Shown here: piece by piece, positions 47,368 to 58,572 of the stretch
Position numbering within the stretch: the stretch's first letter is position 1
How the letters are laid out: the number at the start of each line of letters is the position of its first letter
DNA from: Nageia nagi
Lineage: Eukaryota > Pinophyta
Assembly (NCBI GenBank): GCA_050084985.1
Contig: JBITNC010000001.1
Location: forward strand, 32,426,001-32,490,000
Length of the DNA stretch: 64,000 nt
Direction: 5' to 3'
The notes under the pieces: generated by a model
Database searches by the model: none
Told to the model about the DNA's origin: nothing
What the model saw: the letters and a program-made list of their open reading frames with translations, nothing else
Made by a program: the position numbers and the translations under genes

Positions 47368-47660
47368 CTCTATTTTTGTAAGACTTTAAATAATGATGTT
47401 TAATAGAACACTTACCTATGACTTGGTTTACAATTAAATCTAAATCTTCTTTAATTTTCAAACATTGGATTTGCATTTTAATAGCTTACTTTAGACCAAT
47501 ACAAAGGGATTCATACTCAGCTACATTATTGGTGCACATCCATGTGAGCTTGTATGAGAATTTATGAATTTTTCTCATTGGATCAATCATGACAATCCTA
47601 GTACTTGACCCATTTTTAGATTTGGCTCCATCAAAGAATATTTTTTAGACCTCACCTTTT
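47368..47660 (-). pseudogene. Element D extra RNase H, N-terminal part
   Basis: Minus-strand translation reads IFFDGAKSKNGSS, then RIVMIDPMRKIHKFSYKL, then CTNNVAEYESLCIGL, stop, AIKMQIQCLKIKEDLDLIVN and QVIGK. FDG-A, AEYE and DLDLIVNQV are the catalytic and fold motifs of the additional RNase H found in Tat-type plant gypsy elements (aRNH; RVT_3-like). The first Asp and the Glu are present. Two in-frame stops. The domain is cut at 47,368 by element H and resumes at 41,576. It lies before RT and after the protease. Confidence 0.8.
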
Positions 47661-47699
47661 CTAAAATCTTCACTAGTGAGCTTCGAAATGAAAGGCTCT

Positions 47700-48235
47700 A
47701 GTTCTATCAAATAATAATTCCCAAATTCTATGTCATAAATGGTTCTAAGCATATTCATAGACACGGGATATTTAGTTTGCAATTCCTCCAATAACTGATC
47801 ACTCTCTTACAACTCACTTAGGATTGCATTAAGCTCATCTTTCTTTTGTACATGAACATCAAATTGTTTTACATTATCCAACCTTACTCTCTTATCTCCA
47901 AAAGGAATTAAATAATGAGTGTAATCCATTGCTAAATAACCCCCTATTTTTGCTATAAACTCCTTGGATAGACATAACTTGAACAAAGGAGGAAGTTAAA
48001 CTACTACAATCTTCTAAGTGATGATCACAAAAGGACACTTATGTATCTTTAGAACTATATCTTTGATAACCCCAATAGTCTTAACTAGGGTGGAGTCTGG
48101 CTGCAATACTCCTATGGATGTTCTAGTAAGAGGTAACCCCCTTATGACACATACTACTTTAGACATGAAAGTAGTGGCTACTTCAGAATTGACTAAACAA
48201 ATATGTAGCACATACCCATTGACCTCTAAGGTCAT
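47700..48235 (-). pseudogene. Element D protease and linker
   Basis: The open block 48014-48235 (MTLEVNGYVLHICLVNSEVA, TIGVIKDIVLKIHKCPFVI) and, after one stop, LPPLFKLCLSKEFIAKIGGY, LAMDYTHYLIPFGDKRV correspond to the retropepsin region of this family. The same block is present in element F at 1-602. It leads straight into the extra RNase H at 47,650. The catalytic aspartate motif is not clear. Confidence 0.65.
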
Positions 48236-48539
48236 ATAAAAAGTTGGTGATCTATTTTTCCCATTTCCAAATATTGCCTAGTTTTATGGTAACATTGAAA
48301 AGTATGGCATTGGCATGCAATTAGGTAGTTTTCCTATCAAAATGAGACAAGCTTTAGCAAACATTGCTTGTTTATAGACTCCAGGAAAAGTGGTTACCCC
48401 AAAAATTTGAATTTACAAAGAGAGATCTATGGGAAAGGCTCTTAAATAATACATCAAAGCTTGAGATTGTTGGGGCCTAACCAATACTGGAACTCTTTTC
48501 CAAGATTTTTGGAATCTAATATTAAAGTCTAGAATATTC

Positions 48540-49000
48540 TTCTATTCATATATTTTGATAAAAGTGAGCTGAGTTAGTAAGGAGAAAGGGTCTCCTACTT
48601 CATCAAATTCCAAGATGAAGGGCTATGCCAACTAAGCCTAGGAAGTTATAGATTTGCTAGCAAGACTTCTATACCAATCAAGGATCTTGTCCTTGAATGA
48701 TTATGCTAGTAGTCTTACCATGACATCTTCATCCTAAATATTATGGAACTTAGCTAAAATAGTTACATCCACATAGTGTTCATAGGCTATTTTCTCTATG
48801 GTGGCATCAAACTAAGGTAGAGTTTTAAAAACATTTCTTAGGATATCATGCAATGTAGCTAGAGCCAAAGGTACCCCATTTCCCCATGTAGGATATATAT
48901 TTAGAGCAAGATTAGCCATTTTAGGAGAAGCAGTCCTAGTATGAAGGTTGAATGGTACTGGTTTTAATCAAGATTCTAAAGTGTTGATACTACCCAAAGA
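48540..49000 (-). pseudogene. Element D gag
   Basis: Minus-strand reading with stops: NIYPTWGNGVPLALATLHD, LRNVFKTLP, then YEHYVDVTILAKFHNI, then VMVRLLA, stop, SFKDKILDWYRSLASKSIT. The last part matches the plant gypsy gag pattern and the same part of element F (10,396-10,848). The stretch 49,000-49,668 is leader, non-coding. Confidence 0.7.
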
Positions 49001-49668
49001 TCTAAACTTGATTAGGGTCTTTCTTTTGGAAGTACAAAGTTATTTAAAATCTGGGACCTCTTTAGGTACTTGGATTTTGATCTTGTCCACATAAACTCTA
49101 GTAGTAACTAAAAGTATCTAGGTTTGTGAAGTAGAAATAATAACTATAAAAATTTGCTTTGATACATACCATCAATACTACTTTCAGCAGAGTCACTAAT
49201 AAAATCTTTTGGGTCCCATCAAGCATTCCAAAAAAGATATACTATTGATGGAAATTATGTAATGTATACACCCTTGGACAATTTCAACCAAAGTATATCA
49301 TGAATAGGCTAACCTAGTAAGTTGATCTCTAGAGTAGGTCGGTTCCTTATCTATTGGGCATTGATTAAAAGAATAAGTAACAAGAAAAAAACAAAAGAGG
49401 GTAGAGTGTGAGAAATAAATTAAGAAGGATATGGAGCAAGAGAAAAACCAGGGGTAGATCACTAGTTTAGTGTAGGCTTTCACATAACATGAAACATTGG
49501 CAAGAATCTAGTGTAGCAACCACAATGCAAGCTTTCACTCTCTAAATTATTCTTTAGCTTAACTCCACCATATAAGTAGACACATTTATACCAACAACTC
49601 ATTGTTATCATTCAAGAAATATCTATTACTTGCCACAATATAACTAGATTAAGAATAATAAGGACAAG

Positions 49669-50614
49669 TGATGGACAAGAAAGGTTAAGATGGCATTATA
49701 TTACTGATATAATAAAAGGTCTTCAAAAATAAATATAAGGGGAAATACTAGGGATTTTGATGATTTTGCTTTGTCTTCAACTATACTTATACTAAGCTAG
49801 CACAGTTACAGAATGACTGAAACAAAATAGTTACAAAATGGCCTAAAGATTCCAACCTTCTTTTAATAAACAACTAACTACCTCTACCACATGGCATTTC
49901 ATTTCTTAAAATTGAAAGACCTATAACTACTAGAACTATAACTACCTCTAAATTGTGATGAGCATGTTTTCTAGGTGTTATTTGAACTTGTATTACATTT
50001 TTGAAAGATTCTCTGAATGATTATGATGATTCTGAAGTCTTTCCAACTTTTAGTGATTATTTTGGAACCTTCTTAATTTTTAGCTCATGTTCTAGAGTCT
50101 TTTGATGAAATTTTTCTTGGGTGAAGATTTCTTTTGTTACATATGACATCATCAATCTCTGCACTCTAGTCTTGAAGGCTTTTATTTTTCATTGATGTCA
50201 CTTTCTTCTTGCACCTTTGTAAAGTAAAGTAAGCAACCTCAAGGGATTTTAGTTTTGCTTGTGATGTTATCCTCCTTCGAATCCATTCTTTTGGACAAAG
50301 TTGGATTCATTTTACTTTGCTAACATCATCTCCCTTTCATGCCTTGAAACACCTAACTTAGTTATCACAAAAAGTTTTAGTATTACCTGCTAACATTAGT
50401 ACTTCTAGATTCTGGTTTTAGATGAAAATAATACTCACCTATACTTTGCTAACATCACATCTAGAGATTGCTATACTTAGTGCATTTTCTCATCAAAATT
50501 TTTTAAAATTTATAGAATAGTTAAGAGGAGTTTGCTAAAACACATTTCCTTAGACAAATAAGAATAATACATGCTAAGAAGCCACTTGAGTGTTGGGCTA
50601 TGTATGCATATACA
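49669..50614 (-). repeat. 5' LTR of element D
   Basis: 946 bp starting TGATGGACAAG and ending TATGCATATACA. GGAATGTTACC of element E follows directly. Confidence 0.85.
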
Positions 50615-51038
50615 GGAATGTTACCTTATGTGTGTAGAACAAAGATTTAAGAGGTTTGATAGAGAATTGTGGATTAAACCCTTGATCCTTCAAGCCCTTA
50701 TGTTAAAACCCTAGCAATGTAATCTTGGAGCAATATGTGAGCAAAAGTCATAAGTTTGCAAGTGAGCAAATGAATTAATAGAATAATGAGCCAAGATTGG
50801 GAATTTTGTTTTGACTTTGAACTATATACCTCTTTGGACAAATTAAGTTAAAATGGCTAGATACATGCTTTTGCTCTTATTTTGGGTTTAAGTTACTTTT
50901 GCTCTTTTTTGGATATTTGAATAGTTTATTTTCCATAATAAAACATTGGGAGTAAATAAAATAATGAATTAAATCATGTCAATGTAGTAAAATACATCTA
51001 CTCAAAACATATTATTTTTTGATGTCTACATTTTACCC
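50615..51038 (-). repeat. LTR of element E, left copy (outer end missing)
   Basis: Matches 57,249-57,665 at roughly 85-90%. Ends TGTCTACA, then TTTTACCCTTGTTGG. Confidence 0.8.
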
Positions 51039-51296
51039 TTGTTGGACTAGGTATTTTGCACAAAAGATTTAGTTCAACAAGTGTAGATAGCTAGATGTTA
51101 GTTGAAAAAATATTTTGAACATTTAAACTTTGAACTTTTAAAAATTTATACTAATTTGAACATTTGAACGAAATTTGGAAAATTTGAAAGAATATGTAAA
51201 ATAATGTGATCATGGTAAAAAAAGGTATAAAAATTCATAAAAAATATGAATAGGGATTCAAATGTAGCATTCACCAAATTTGAATCCTAAATAATG

Positions 51297-51525
51297 TGTT
51301 CTTGGAGGTAGGATTTTTAACCACTTATATAGTACTTGACAATTGTATACATCAAACCTATGCAAAGTGATGGTGATGGAAAAATTTTAGAATCACTTAT
51401 ATATGATTTGATTAATATTCTATATCAAATCTAAGCAAAGTGTTCATAGAGATAAAACTTTGAACCACTTATATAATATTTGACAATTGCATGCATTAAA
51501 CCTATGCAAAGCATTCGTGATGGAG
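51297..51525. repeat. About 75-bp tandem repeat, 3 copies
   Basis: Three diverged units built on ACCACTTATATA..TTGACAATTG, then CATCAAACCTATGCAAAG, in the interior of element E. The sequence around it to about 51,780 is a TTTGAAC-rich low-complexity stretch. Confidence 0.75.
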
Positions 51526-52733
51526 TAAGCATGTAGACTTACTAGCAAGTACGTAGTCTTGCTAAAAACTTTAAAATTTGAATAATTTGAACTTTTTTGT
51601 ATTTGAAAAATTTTAAATCATGTAGCTTTGAATAATATTTGAACAATTTTGCATTAGAATTTTGAAAAACTTTGAACAATTTTGCTTTTGAACACACTTC
51701 TTTTCCATTTTGAAATAAAAGATTTTTGTATTTGGAAATTGAAACTTTGCACTTTTAAATTAAAATTTTGAAATTTGAAACATATTATGTGTGCATTGTG
51801 AATAAACTTGCCCTAGTATAGGTTTATATGCTTGTAGACTCATATACCTACCTAATTTTCCAATGATGCTTTGTTAGATGAGTATCTAGTTATGGATATG
51901 TAAGTATGTATACTTACACAATGTTGAGGAATAAGTGTAAAGTATATCCCAATCATGAATCAATGTAGGATATGACTCAATTTATATCAGCATGAAATAA
52001 TTCATATACCCCAACTCAAAATTGATGTGTACAAGTGTGGAAAGAGTAGCCTTTCTTCCCAATATGTTGTGTCTTGCGCATTTGAGAACCCAGTATGGAA
52101 GGATGCGTAGATGTGCCCATTTTCAAATTTAGATATTTAGAAATGAAGTGAAATTTTGTGATGGTTTTGAAATAACATATATGATTTTCCATGTACCCAT
52201 AAGGTGTAGGATTTAGATATTGATTCATGTGATATATGTGTAAATGACTTCCCCCTCAAATGATGGTTTGATGTATGAACAAAGTGAAGTATGAAAAAGC
52301 ATCGGTTGATTTAGAAGGTAAGATTTTAAAAAGATAAGCATATTTTTAAAAAATTTAGATATTAAGATTTTATATTTTGAAATCTTAAGATTTTATTAAA
52401 ATTTTGAACTTTTAAATTTTAGCTTTTTAGAAATTTCAAACTTTTGATTTTGAGCTATTTTGAAGATATTTCGATTTTGATCAATGTTTGTATGATAATG
52501 CTCAATGATATTTTACTGACCAAGAATGGTTTATGAATATGGGTATGTAACATACCAAAATGTTGGGAGACATGTGTGAAATGCTCTCAAAGATAGGATC
52601 AATATTGGATATTCTAACTTGTGTAAATACATGAAGTGCTTGACTTATAACATGCTATAGCTCAAGGATGTGATCATGATAATGCTGAATTTTCCCTAGT
52701 TTATGGATAGCAAAGCAAGATAACAACATTTCC

Positions 52734-52990
52734 CCATGTTGAATGGATCATAAAGATGATAATGCTAAGGATAATCTTGCCCCATGTTGAATAGATCACA
52801 AGGAATTATGCTCAAGATACTTATGAAGGATACTGAATTAATTACCCCATGTTTAATGGATTGCAAAGAAATGCTCCCCTTACCCTATATTGAATGGATC
52901 ATAAGGAGGATAAAGCTCATGGTATAACCATAACACTAGAATGATAACTTTACCCCATGTTAAGTAGAAATCAAAGGATTATGCTCAATG
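52734..52990. repeat. Irregular repeat of CCCCATGTTGAATGGATCA blocks
   Basis: Five blocks of about 35 bp (CCCCATGTTGAATGGATCA, then AAGGA..ATGCT) at about 52,734, 52,780, 52,846, 52,882 and 52,956, separated by variable spacers. Lies within element E between its 3' LTR and gag. Confidence 0.75.
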
Positions 52991-53569
52991 ATAATGCTAA
53001 ACCCAATGTGTATGGTATTATATAGATATACAAAGATAAGGTGTTATTGATATTGATTTGAGATAATTAATACCTCAACTCTCAAATAATGGAATATGGA
53101 TGAACTAGGTGTAGTTATCAAAACATCATTGTTCATTTCTAAGTTCTCATTGATCATGTTATATTTATTCAAAGCTCTTGTTTAGTTAATATACCAAATT
53201 AACTCTCTCTTCTTTCTTTTTAATCAATTCATTTTCTCAAATTTTGCTTTTTATTTTATTTTTATTTTATGTTTTATACCCAAAGGATAACATCATGGTT
53301 ATACACAATGATCACAAGGGATACAATGATTATATACAATGGATACATAATGGATATATATTATGATCTATGTACAACAATATAATATAATGAATATGGA
53401 AAGATCATGCATAACATGGGAGATAAGTGACTTTAACCTACCCCAAAGAATCCACTAATGGATAACCACAAAAAATAAGTAAGCTCTAATATCGAATCCC
53501 ATATTTTTAATATGATAATGCCATATATAGAAGCTCAACACTTATTTATTTGTTACCAACAAGTTCATG

Positions 53570-54700
53570 GAGAACTTGTTTTAATCTCTTACATCCATTG
53601 GTACTATGTCCTTTGACCATATGATAGTCACAAAATTTATATTCTTTGTACCAAGGTATTTTTAAAGCATATGGGTTATGCTTAACGTTGGGTGATGTTA
53701 TGAGATTTATTTTAATCACTCTTTGTAATGTTTTTGATGGATATTCTTTGAAAATAATAAGATATTATGCTTTTTATTGCTATTATTATCCCATATGATT
53801 TTGATGTATTTGTACACTAGTTGGAATTTGCAATGGAGCTTGTTGTGCATCCCTAACTTGTACTTGGATACGAGACTCTTCGTATAATTATACCACAAGC
53901 TTTTGTAATGTATCAATATTTTGTTGATATTTTGAACTTTGTGATGTATTTTGAGTTGAATAATTTGATACACCATATGAATTTAAATTTGAAGCTTCTT
54001 ATGAATTTGGAATGTCAAAGAAAGGTTGTGGTGCACTTTGTTGATTTCATCTAAAATTTGGTGTACTTTATTGATTTTGTCCAAAATTTGGTGTACTTTC
54101 TTGATGCTATCCAAGATTTTGTGTACTTTTTTTATTTTGATATTTTCAAAATAGATCCATTTATTTTTGAGAGATATGAATGATATACCTTTGGAATTAC
54201 ACCTTTTGAAGATTTATTTGATCTTGTCAAGTTTGATTGTTATTCTTTGAATTATTTGATCTTGTCAAGTTTGATTATTATTCTTTGAAATTGCATTCCA
54301 AGACCTTGCTTGATTAGAATTTCTAGCATTTGATCATTTATAGATGATTGACTCAAATGTTGAGAAAAAGCTAAAACTTGAGAAAAAGTTGGATATGAGT
54401 TACTTTCACCATGTTGATTAGGTTGATTTTGTTTCCTTTGGCTTTGTTGAGATAGAATAAGTTGTTGGGCTAAAATATTATGCATTTATTTCATTAATTT
54501 TACTAGCTCATTAGGTGTGAGGCTTTGGAAATTTTGGAGAGCCTTATGAAATACAATGGACTAAGTGTCCACACTAGTTGTTGGCTCATCATTATCTCAA
54601 TTACATACTTCTTTTTCTTTAAAGATATAGTGTCCACCATTCTGACTAAGAAATCCTCATGCCACATCAAATCCTTAGATAAACCCAGCTCCATTTTCAC
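53570..54700 (-). pseudogene. Element E gag remnant
   Basis: Minus-strand pieces: 54503-54700 (MKMELGLSKDLMWHEDFLVR), 54252-54485 (MHNILAQQLILSQQSQRKQN, Gln-rich), 53716-53976, and around 53,570-53,690 a zinc-knuckle-like stretch, LKIPWYKEYKFCDYHMVKGH followed by STNGCKRLKQVLHELV. The latter matches the C..H/..GH....C pattern of gypsy Gag proteins. Frames are disrupted between the pieces. No protease, RT or integrase follows towards 51,039. Confidence 0.55.
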
Positions 54701-54710
54701 AAAACTATAA

Positions 54711-57213
54711 TGTGGAACTTTTAAAAACTATGAGTATAACTAAAGTGAAATTACAAAATAAGAATGAAACAAATACAAAACACAAAGCTTATGGTAATTT
54801 CAAAATTATTGTTGTTTATTTTGATGAAAATTTAAAGAAATACTTAGGATGATGATGCACAATCTATATGAATGTCACAATGATTATAGATAGAAATTTT
54901 CGATTAGTTGTTCTAATTATTTTTGTTTAATTTGATTCTTTATCTTATTAATTTTGGTAGCTTTTAAATGCACTTGTTCTTTTCGACATAACCTTTTTTT
55001 TTCCCTAGATCTTTAATACTAGTCAAGCATTTAGTAAGGTAAAGGGTCAATCTTCTAGGGGTGTAGATCATTTTGCAAGGGTTATCTAGTACCCTCCATA
55101 GGAAGCTATCCTAAATGGAAAGGGACTCCCACTTCAATTTTTAGCTCTGAGTATGGGTTAGACCATGGTAATCAATTCCACATGCCCTAGAACTCCCTAG
55201 AATTATGAAGGACTTTTAGTGCAAGAAAGAAAATATGAAATGCAATTTAATATGAGATGCTCACTACTCCCTTAACAATGTTAGCAATCCCTTCCTAAGG
55301 ATGCTTTTTTGATAACTATTTTCTTTTTCAAACAAACTTAAATGAAATAATAATTTTTGATGCACTCAATAAAGAAAAAGCAAGTTCTCAACAAGTAATA
55401 AAAACCTCAATTCAATACACAAGTTTTAAATCCAAAGTAGCTTTTTCATGTATGCAACAATACCCCTCCAAACATGAATGCAATTTTACTACTACATAAC
55501 ATAAAACGAAGGTAATCCTAGGATGCACTAAGAAATGAAATGGTTAAAATTAAGTACAAAATAAAATTTAAAGTCTTACCTAGATTGAAATGTTCCCTTT
55601 GCTCCAAGTGTAAAGATAAATACATTATAAGTCCCTCATAAATGAGAGATCTTTCAATAAAACAAGCTAATCACCAATGTAAACTTGAAAAAATGAAAGC
55701 AACAATGGATGAAAACTCTATCACAAGTGTAAATACATCCCATGAGCCTTTATACAACTAATTTTAGCTATAATAAGCTAAAAAAATTGGACCTACTATA
55801 ATTTGTTAGCTAAAAAATTAAAAATTGGAACCCACAGGTCTTAGGCATAGTTTAAGCTACATCTTGATTGAGTTTCTTTGATAAAAAGTACTCTCTATTT
55901 GTAGGCATGATCTATATTACATCTATTTTATCAATTTTTTTTTTTTTTTTTTATCAAATTGGATCTCTATTTAGGGGCATGACACATTTGGGAATCAATT
56001 TGAAGCTCAAAATGTATTATTTTTGGGGCACGGTACACTTGGGGGTTAGAGGCTTGGGTATGGTACGCTTGGGCCTAGACACAATATGCCTAGGCATGGG
56101 CATAGTGCACCTAGTAGATAGTGTATGGGGCATGGTACACCTAGTTTGTGGATCATTTCAGGGTCCAAAAATTACTACAACTTCCTATCTTTATTTTCAG
56201 GCATGACATGACTATTGCTAGGTGTGAGTTGGATCATGATTGGGCTAAATCTAATGGATCAAGGCTCCAAAAACTTATATTTGATTTGCCCCTCTCCTTA
56301 GACTACCATATCAAAACCTTGCTCAAACTTAGTTTTAAATTCTATAGGCTTTACATATTTTTCCCACTTAGGTGGGTGAAAAATAAGAAACTCAAAATAC
56401 AAGGAAAATTTAAAAAACTAAGAAAAAGGTGAGGAAAATACCAAATTCAAAGGCTCTTTCTAGTTCACATTAAGTTCACCATTTAATGTAGGTTTAAATT
56501 TATGCTATATGTGGAATAAGATGCATATACAAGTTAGATTCATATACAAATATCAAATTACATAATCATGCTTTTCTTAATGAGCATTAGGTAGAAATCA
56601 TGATAAATGTATGGCCAAATCTATGAATAATGAGGTGATAATTTTCAAGAATATAAACAAAGCCTAAGCACCTATAACATGGGTATGAGGACCTTATTCA
56701 GGTCCTTTGAGGTACCTACATGAGCATGGAGTGAGTCTCCTCACTCCAAATAGCATGTGAGCCCCCTAGTCCCCAAATCAATGAGAACAAATGAAATAGG
56801 TGTGTCTATTTGTACAAATGAGTATGCCAATATGATATTTAAGCAATTTGTGTAGTGGATTTGAATAATTAAGGTGGATCTTTACATTTTTAGGTGGCCA
56901 AATATGAAATCTAATGCATGAAACCTTTAAAAATATTAAATGCTTTAAAGTGAAAAGATCTTTAAAGATATTTGGATCAATGTGGTCCAAGGATACCCAT
57001 GAGATCGAATGTATTTTTAAAACATTTTTTTATGCTAGCATGAGTTCAAAATACAATTTCAATAGTGGAAAATACAAATTAGATGACTATATCCTAACAA
57101 ACTACTCCATGAATACAAGTTTAGTGGAGGATATAAAGGTAGATCTCCTAAATCTCTTCCATAGTTGTGTTATTTTCAAATCCATATAAAAACCTTGAAT
57201 ACATTGAATATAT
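54711..57213. other. Interior of element E, non-coding; GC-richer repeat patch
   Basis: A frame of 112 codons at 55868-56206 (plus) is made of short repeats, not a recognisable protein: GGCATGGTACACCTAG-like words recur six or so times between 56,025 and 56,150, giving GMVHLG-type repeats. The rest is AT-rich leader-like sequence without features I can name. Confidence 0.5.
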
Positions 57214-57248
57214 GCAATGATAACTCAATACATTCATAAAATCACAAT

Positions 57249-57665
57249 AGGAATGTTACCTTATGTGTGTAGAACCAAGCTTTAAGAGGTTTGATGGATA
57301 ATTATAGAGTAAACCCTTGATCTTTCAAACCCTTATCTTAAAAGCCTAACAATGTAATCTTAGAGAAATATGCAAGAAAAACTCACAAGTGTGCAAGTGA
57401 GAAAATGAATTAGGATAATAATGAGCCAAGAATGGGAATTTTATTTTGACTTTTAGTTATATACCTCTTTGGACAACTTAAGTTAAAATGGCTAGATACC
57501 CACTTTTGCTCATATTTTGAGTTTAATTCACTTTTGCACTTTTTTTGGACATTTGAATAGTTTATTTTGCATAATAAAATAATAGGAGTAAATCAAATAA
57601 TGAATTAAAACATGCCAATGCAATAAAACAAATCTACTCAAAAGTGTTATTTTTCGGTGTCTACA
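57249..57665 (-). repeat. LTR of element E, right copy
   Basis: Matches the left copy from GGAATGTTACC onward. The outer end may begin further left (for example TGCAATGATAACTC at about 57,214), which cannot be decided because the left copy lacks that part. Confidence 0.75.
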
Positions 57666-58572
57666 CCTAAAGTACAAGAAGAATGATAAGTTCATCTTTT
57701 CTAGATACACAAATGCAGATTATACAGGATCCTTATATGATAGAAGATAAATGATAACATACATGTTCTTCCTCAGATCTAGATTGATTTCATGGGGTAA
57801 CAAGAAGCAAAATAACCGTAGAATGAAATTCTAGGTGTGTAGGAAGCATTGAGTTCACCAATATGTAGATAAAAAATTATGGTTACAATGAATAATAGAA
57901 TAATTATAATGCCTATTAAGAGATGATACTTATTCAAGATTATTATGACTAATACATGAAAAGTTTGCACCTGATATAGGATATGGATGATATGTATAAT
58001 CCTTAACGTATGGCACTGCTATGCAAAGGATTAGACTAAGTATGATATGAAGCTTATAGGATATTCTATTACCTAGATCTATTCTCATCGTTCTCAAGAT
58101 CTAATACCCTAGATCACAAAGAGTTATGACATAGATGCCATAACTATAAACCTTTCTATGGTATGGGCACTGTGAAATCTATGAAGTTAAGATGCATGAA
58201 AGAGATAACAAGCAACCAAAGCATAACAAATTCTCATATAGGTGGCATCTAGATACACCATAAGCATGATGATATGGAATAGCCATGTATCAGACAAATT
58301 TGATAGGGTTGCCAACCTCCAACTCCTCCATTTATAACTTGCAAGAATATAGAAAGGAGTGAAAGTCAACTCATAGCAATAATATAATCTTTGTAATATT
58401 CAAGATACTTATAAATATAAACCATGGTTAATAATATTACGTAGGTCATAGCATATGATATTGCTTTGTAATAACATTATTATCTCGACTTTTGTAATAT
58501 TACTTTTATTTCTTATAGATGTTTAAAATATGATTTATTAAATAATCAATAAATCATTTTTAAGCATCTACA
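57666..58572. repeat. Diverged LTR related to element C
   Basis: From about 57,940 it follows the C LTR (GCACCTGATATAGG, AGGTGGCATCTAGA, GAGTGAAAGTCAACTCATAG, ATGATTTATTAAATAATCAA) to a matching end, GCATCTACA at 58,572. The left border is unclear. Orientation by comparison is as the C LTR. Confidence 0.6.

Larger units (their letters stand above)
33530..50614 (-). mobile_element. Gypsy-type element D with extra RNase H and a long 3' ORF region, split by element H
   Basis: LTRs at 33530-34461 (3') and 49669-50614 (5'), diverged by roughly 10%. Removing the 5.8-kb nested element H leaves about 11.3 kb. Order on the minus strand: gag (about 48,540-49,000), protease (47,700-48,235), RNase H (47,400-47,650 and 41,400-41,576), RT (about 40,500-41,200), RNase H remnant, integrase (38,480-39,640), then an extra coding region (34,600-38,190). 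Integrase after RT is the gypsy order. No matching target duplication is seen (ATCTA before, GGAAT after), and a primer binding site could not be identified. All frames are broken by stops. Confidence 0.8.
50615..57665 (-). mobile_element. Element E: gag-bearing LTR element without visible pol
   Basis: LTR copies at 50,615-51,038 and about 57,249-57,665 start with GGAATGTTACCTTATGTGTG and end GTGTCTACA. The left one lacks its outer end at the junction with D. The interior, 6.2 kb, holds a gag remnant on the minus strand (about 53,570-54,700), several tandem-repeat patches, and no RT or integrase in any frame I could read. The orientation is taken from gag. It is probably a non-autonomous element or heavily deleted. 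Confidence 0.6.

Noticed and set aside
55868-56432. Plus-strand frames of 112 and 94 codons as hypothetical genes
   Set aside because: The first is built from short GC-rich repeats, the second has no domain or context, and both lie in the interior of element E.
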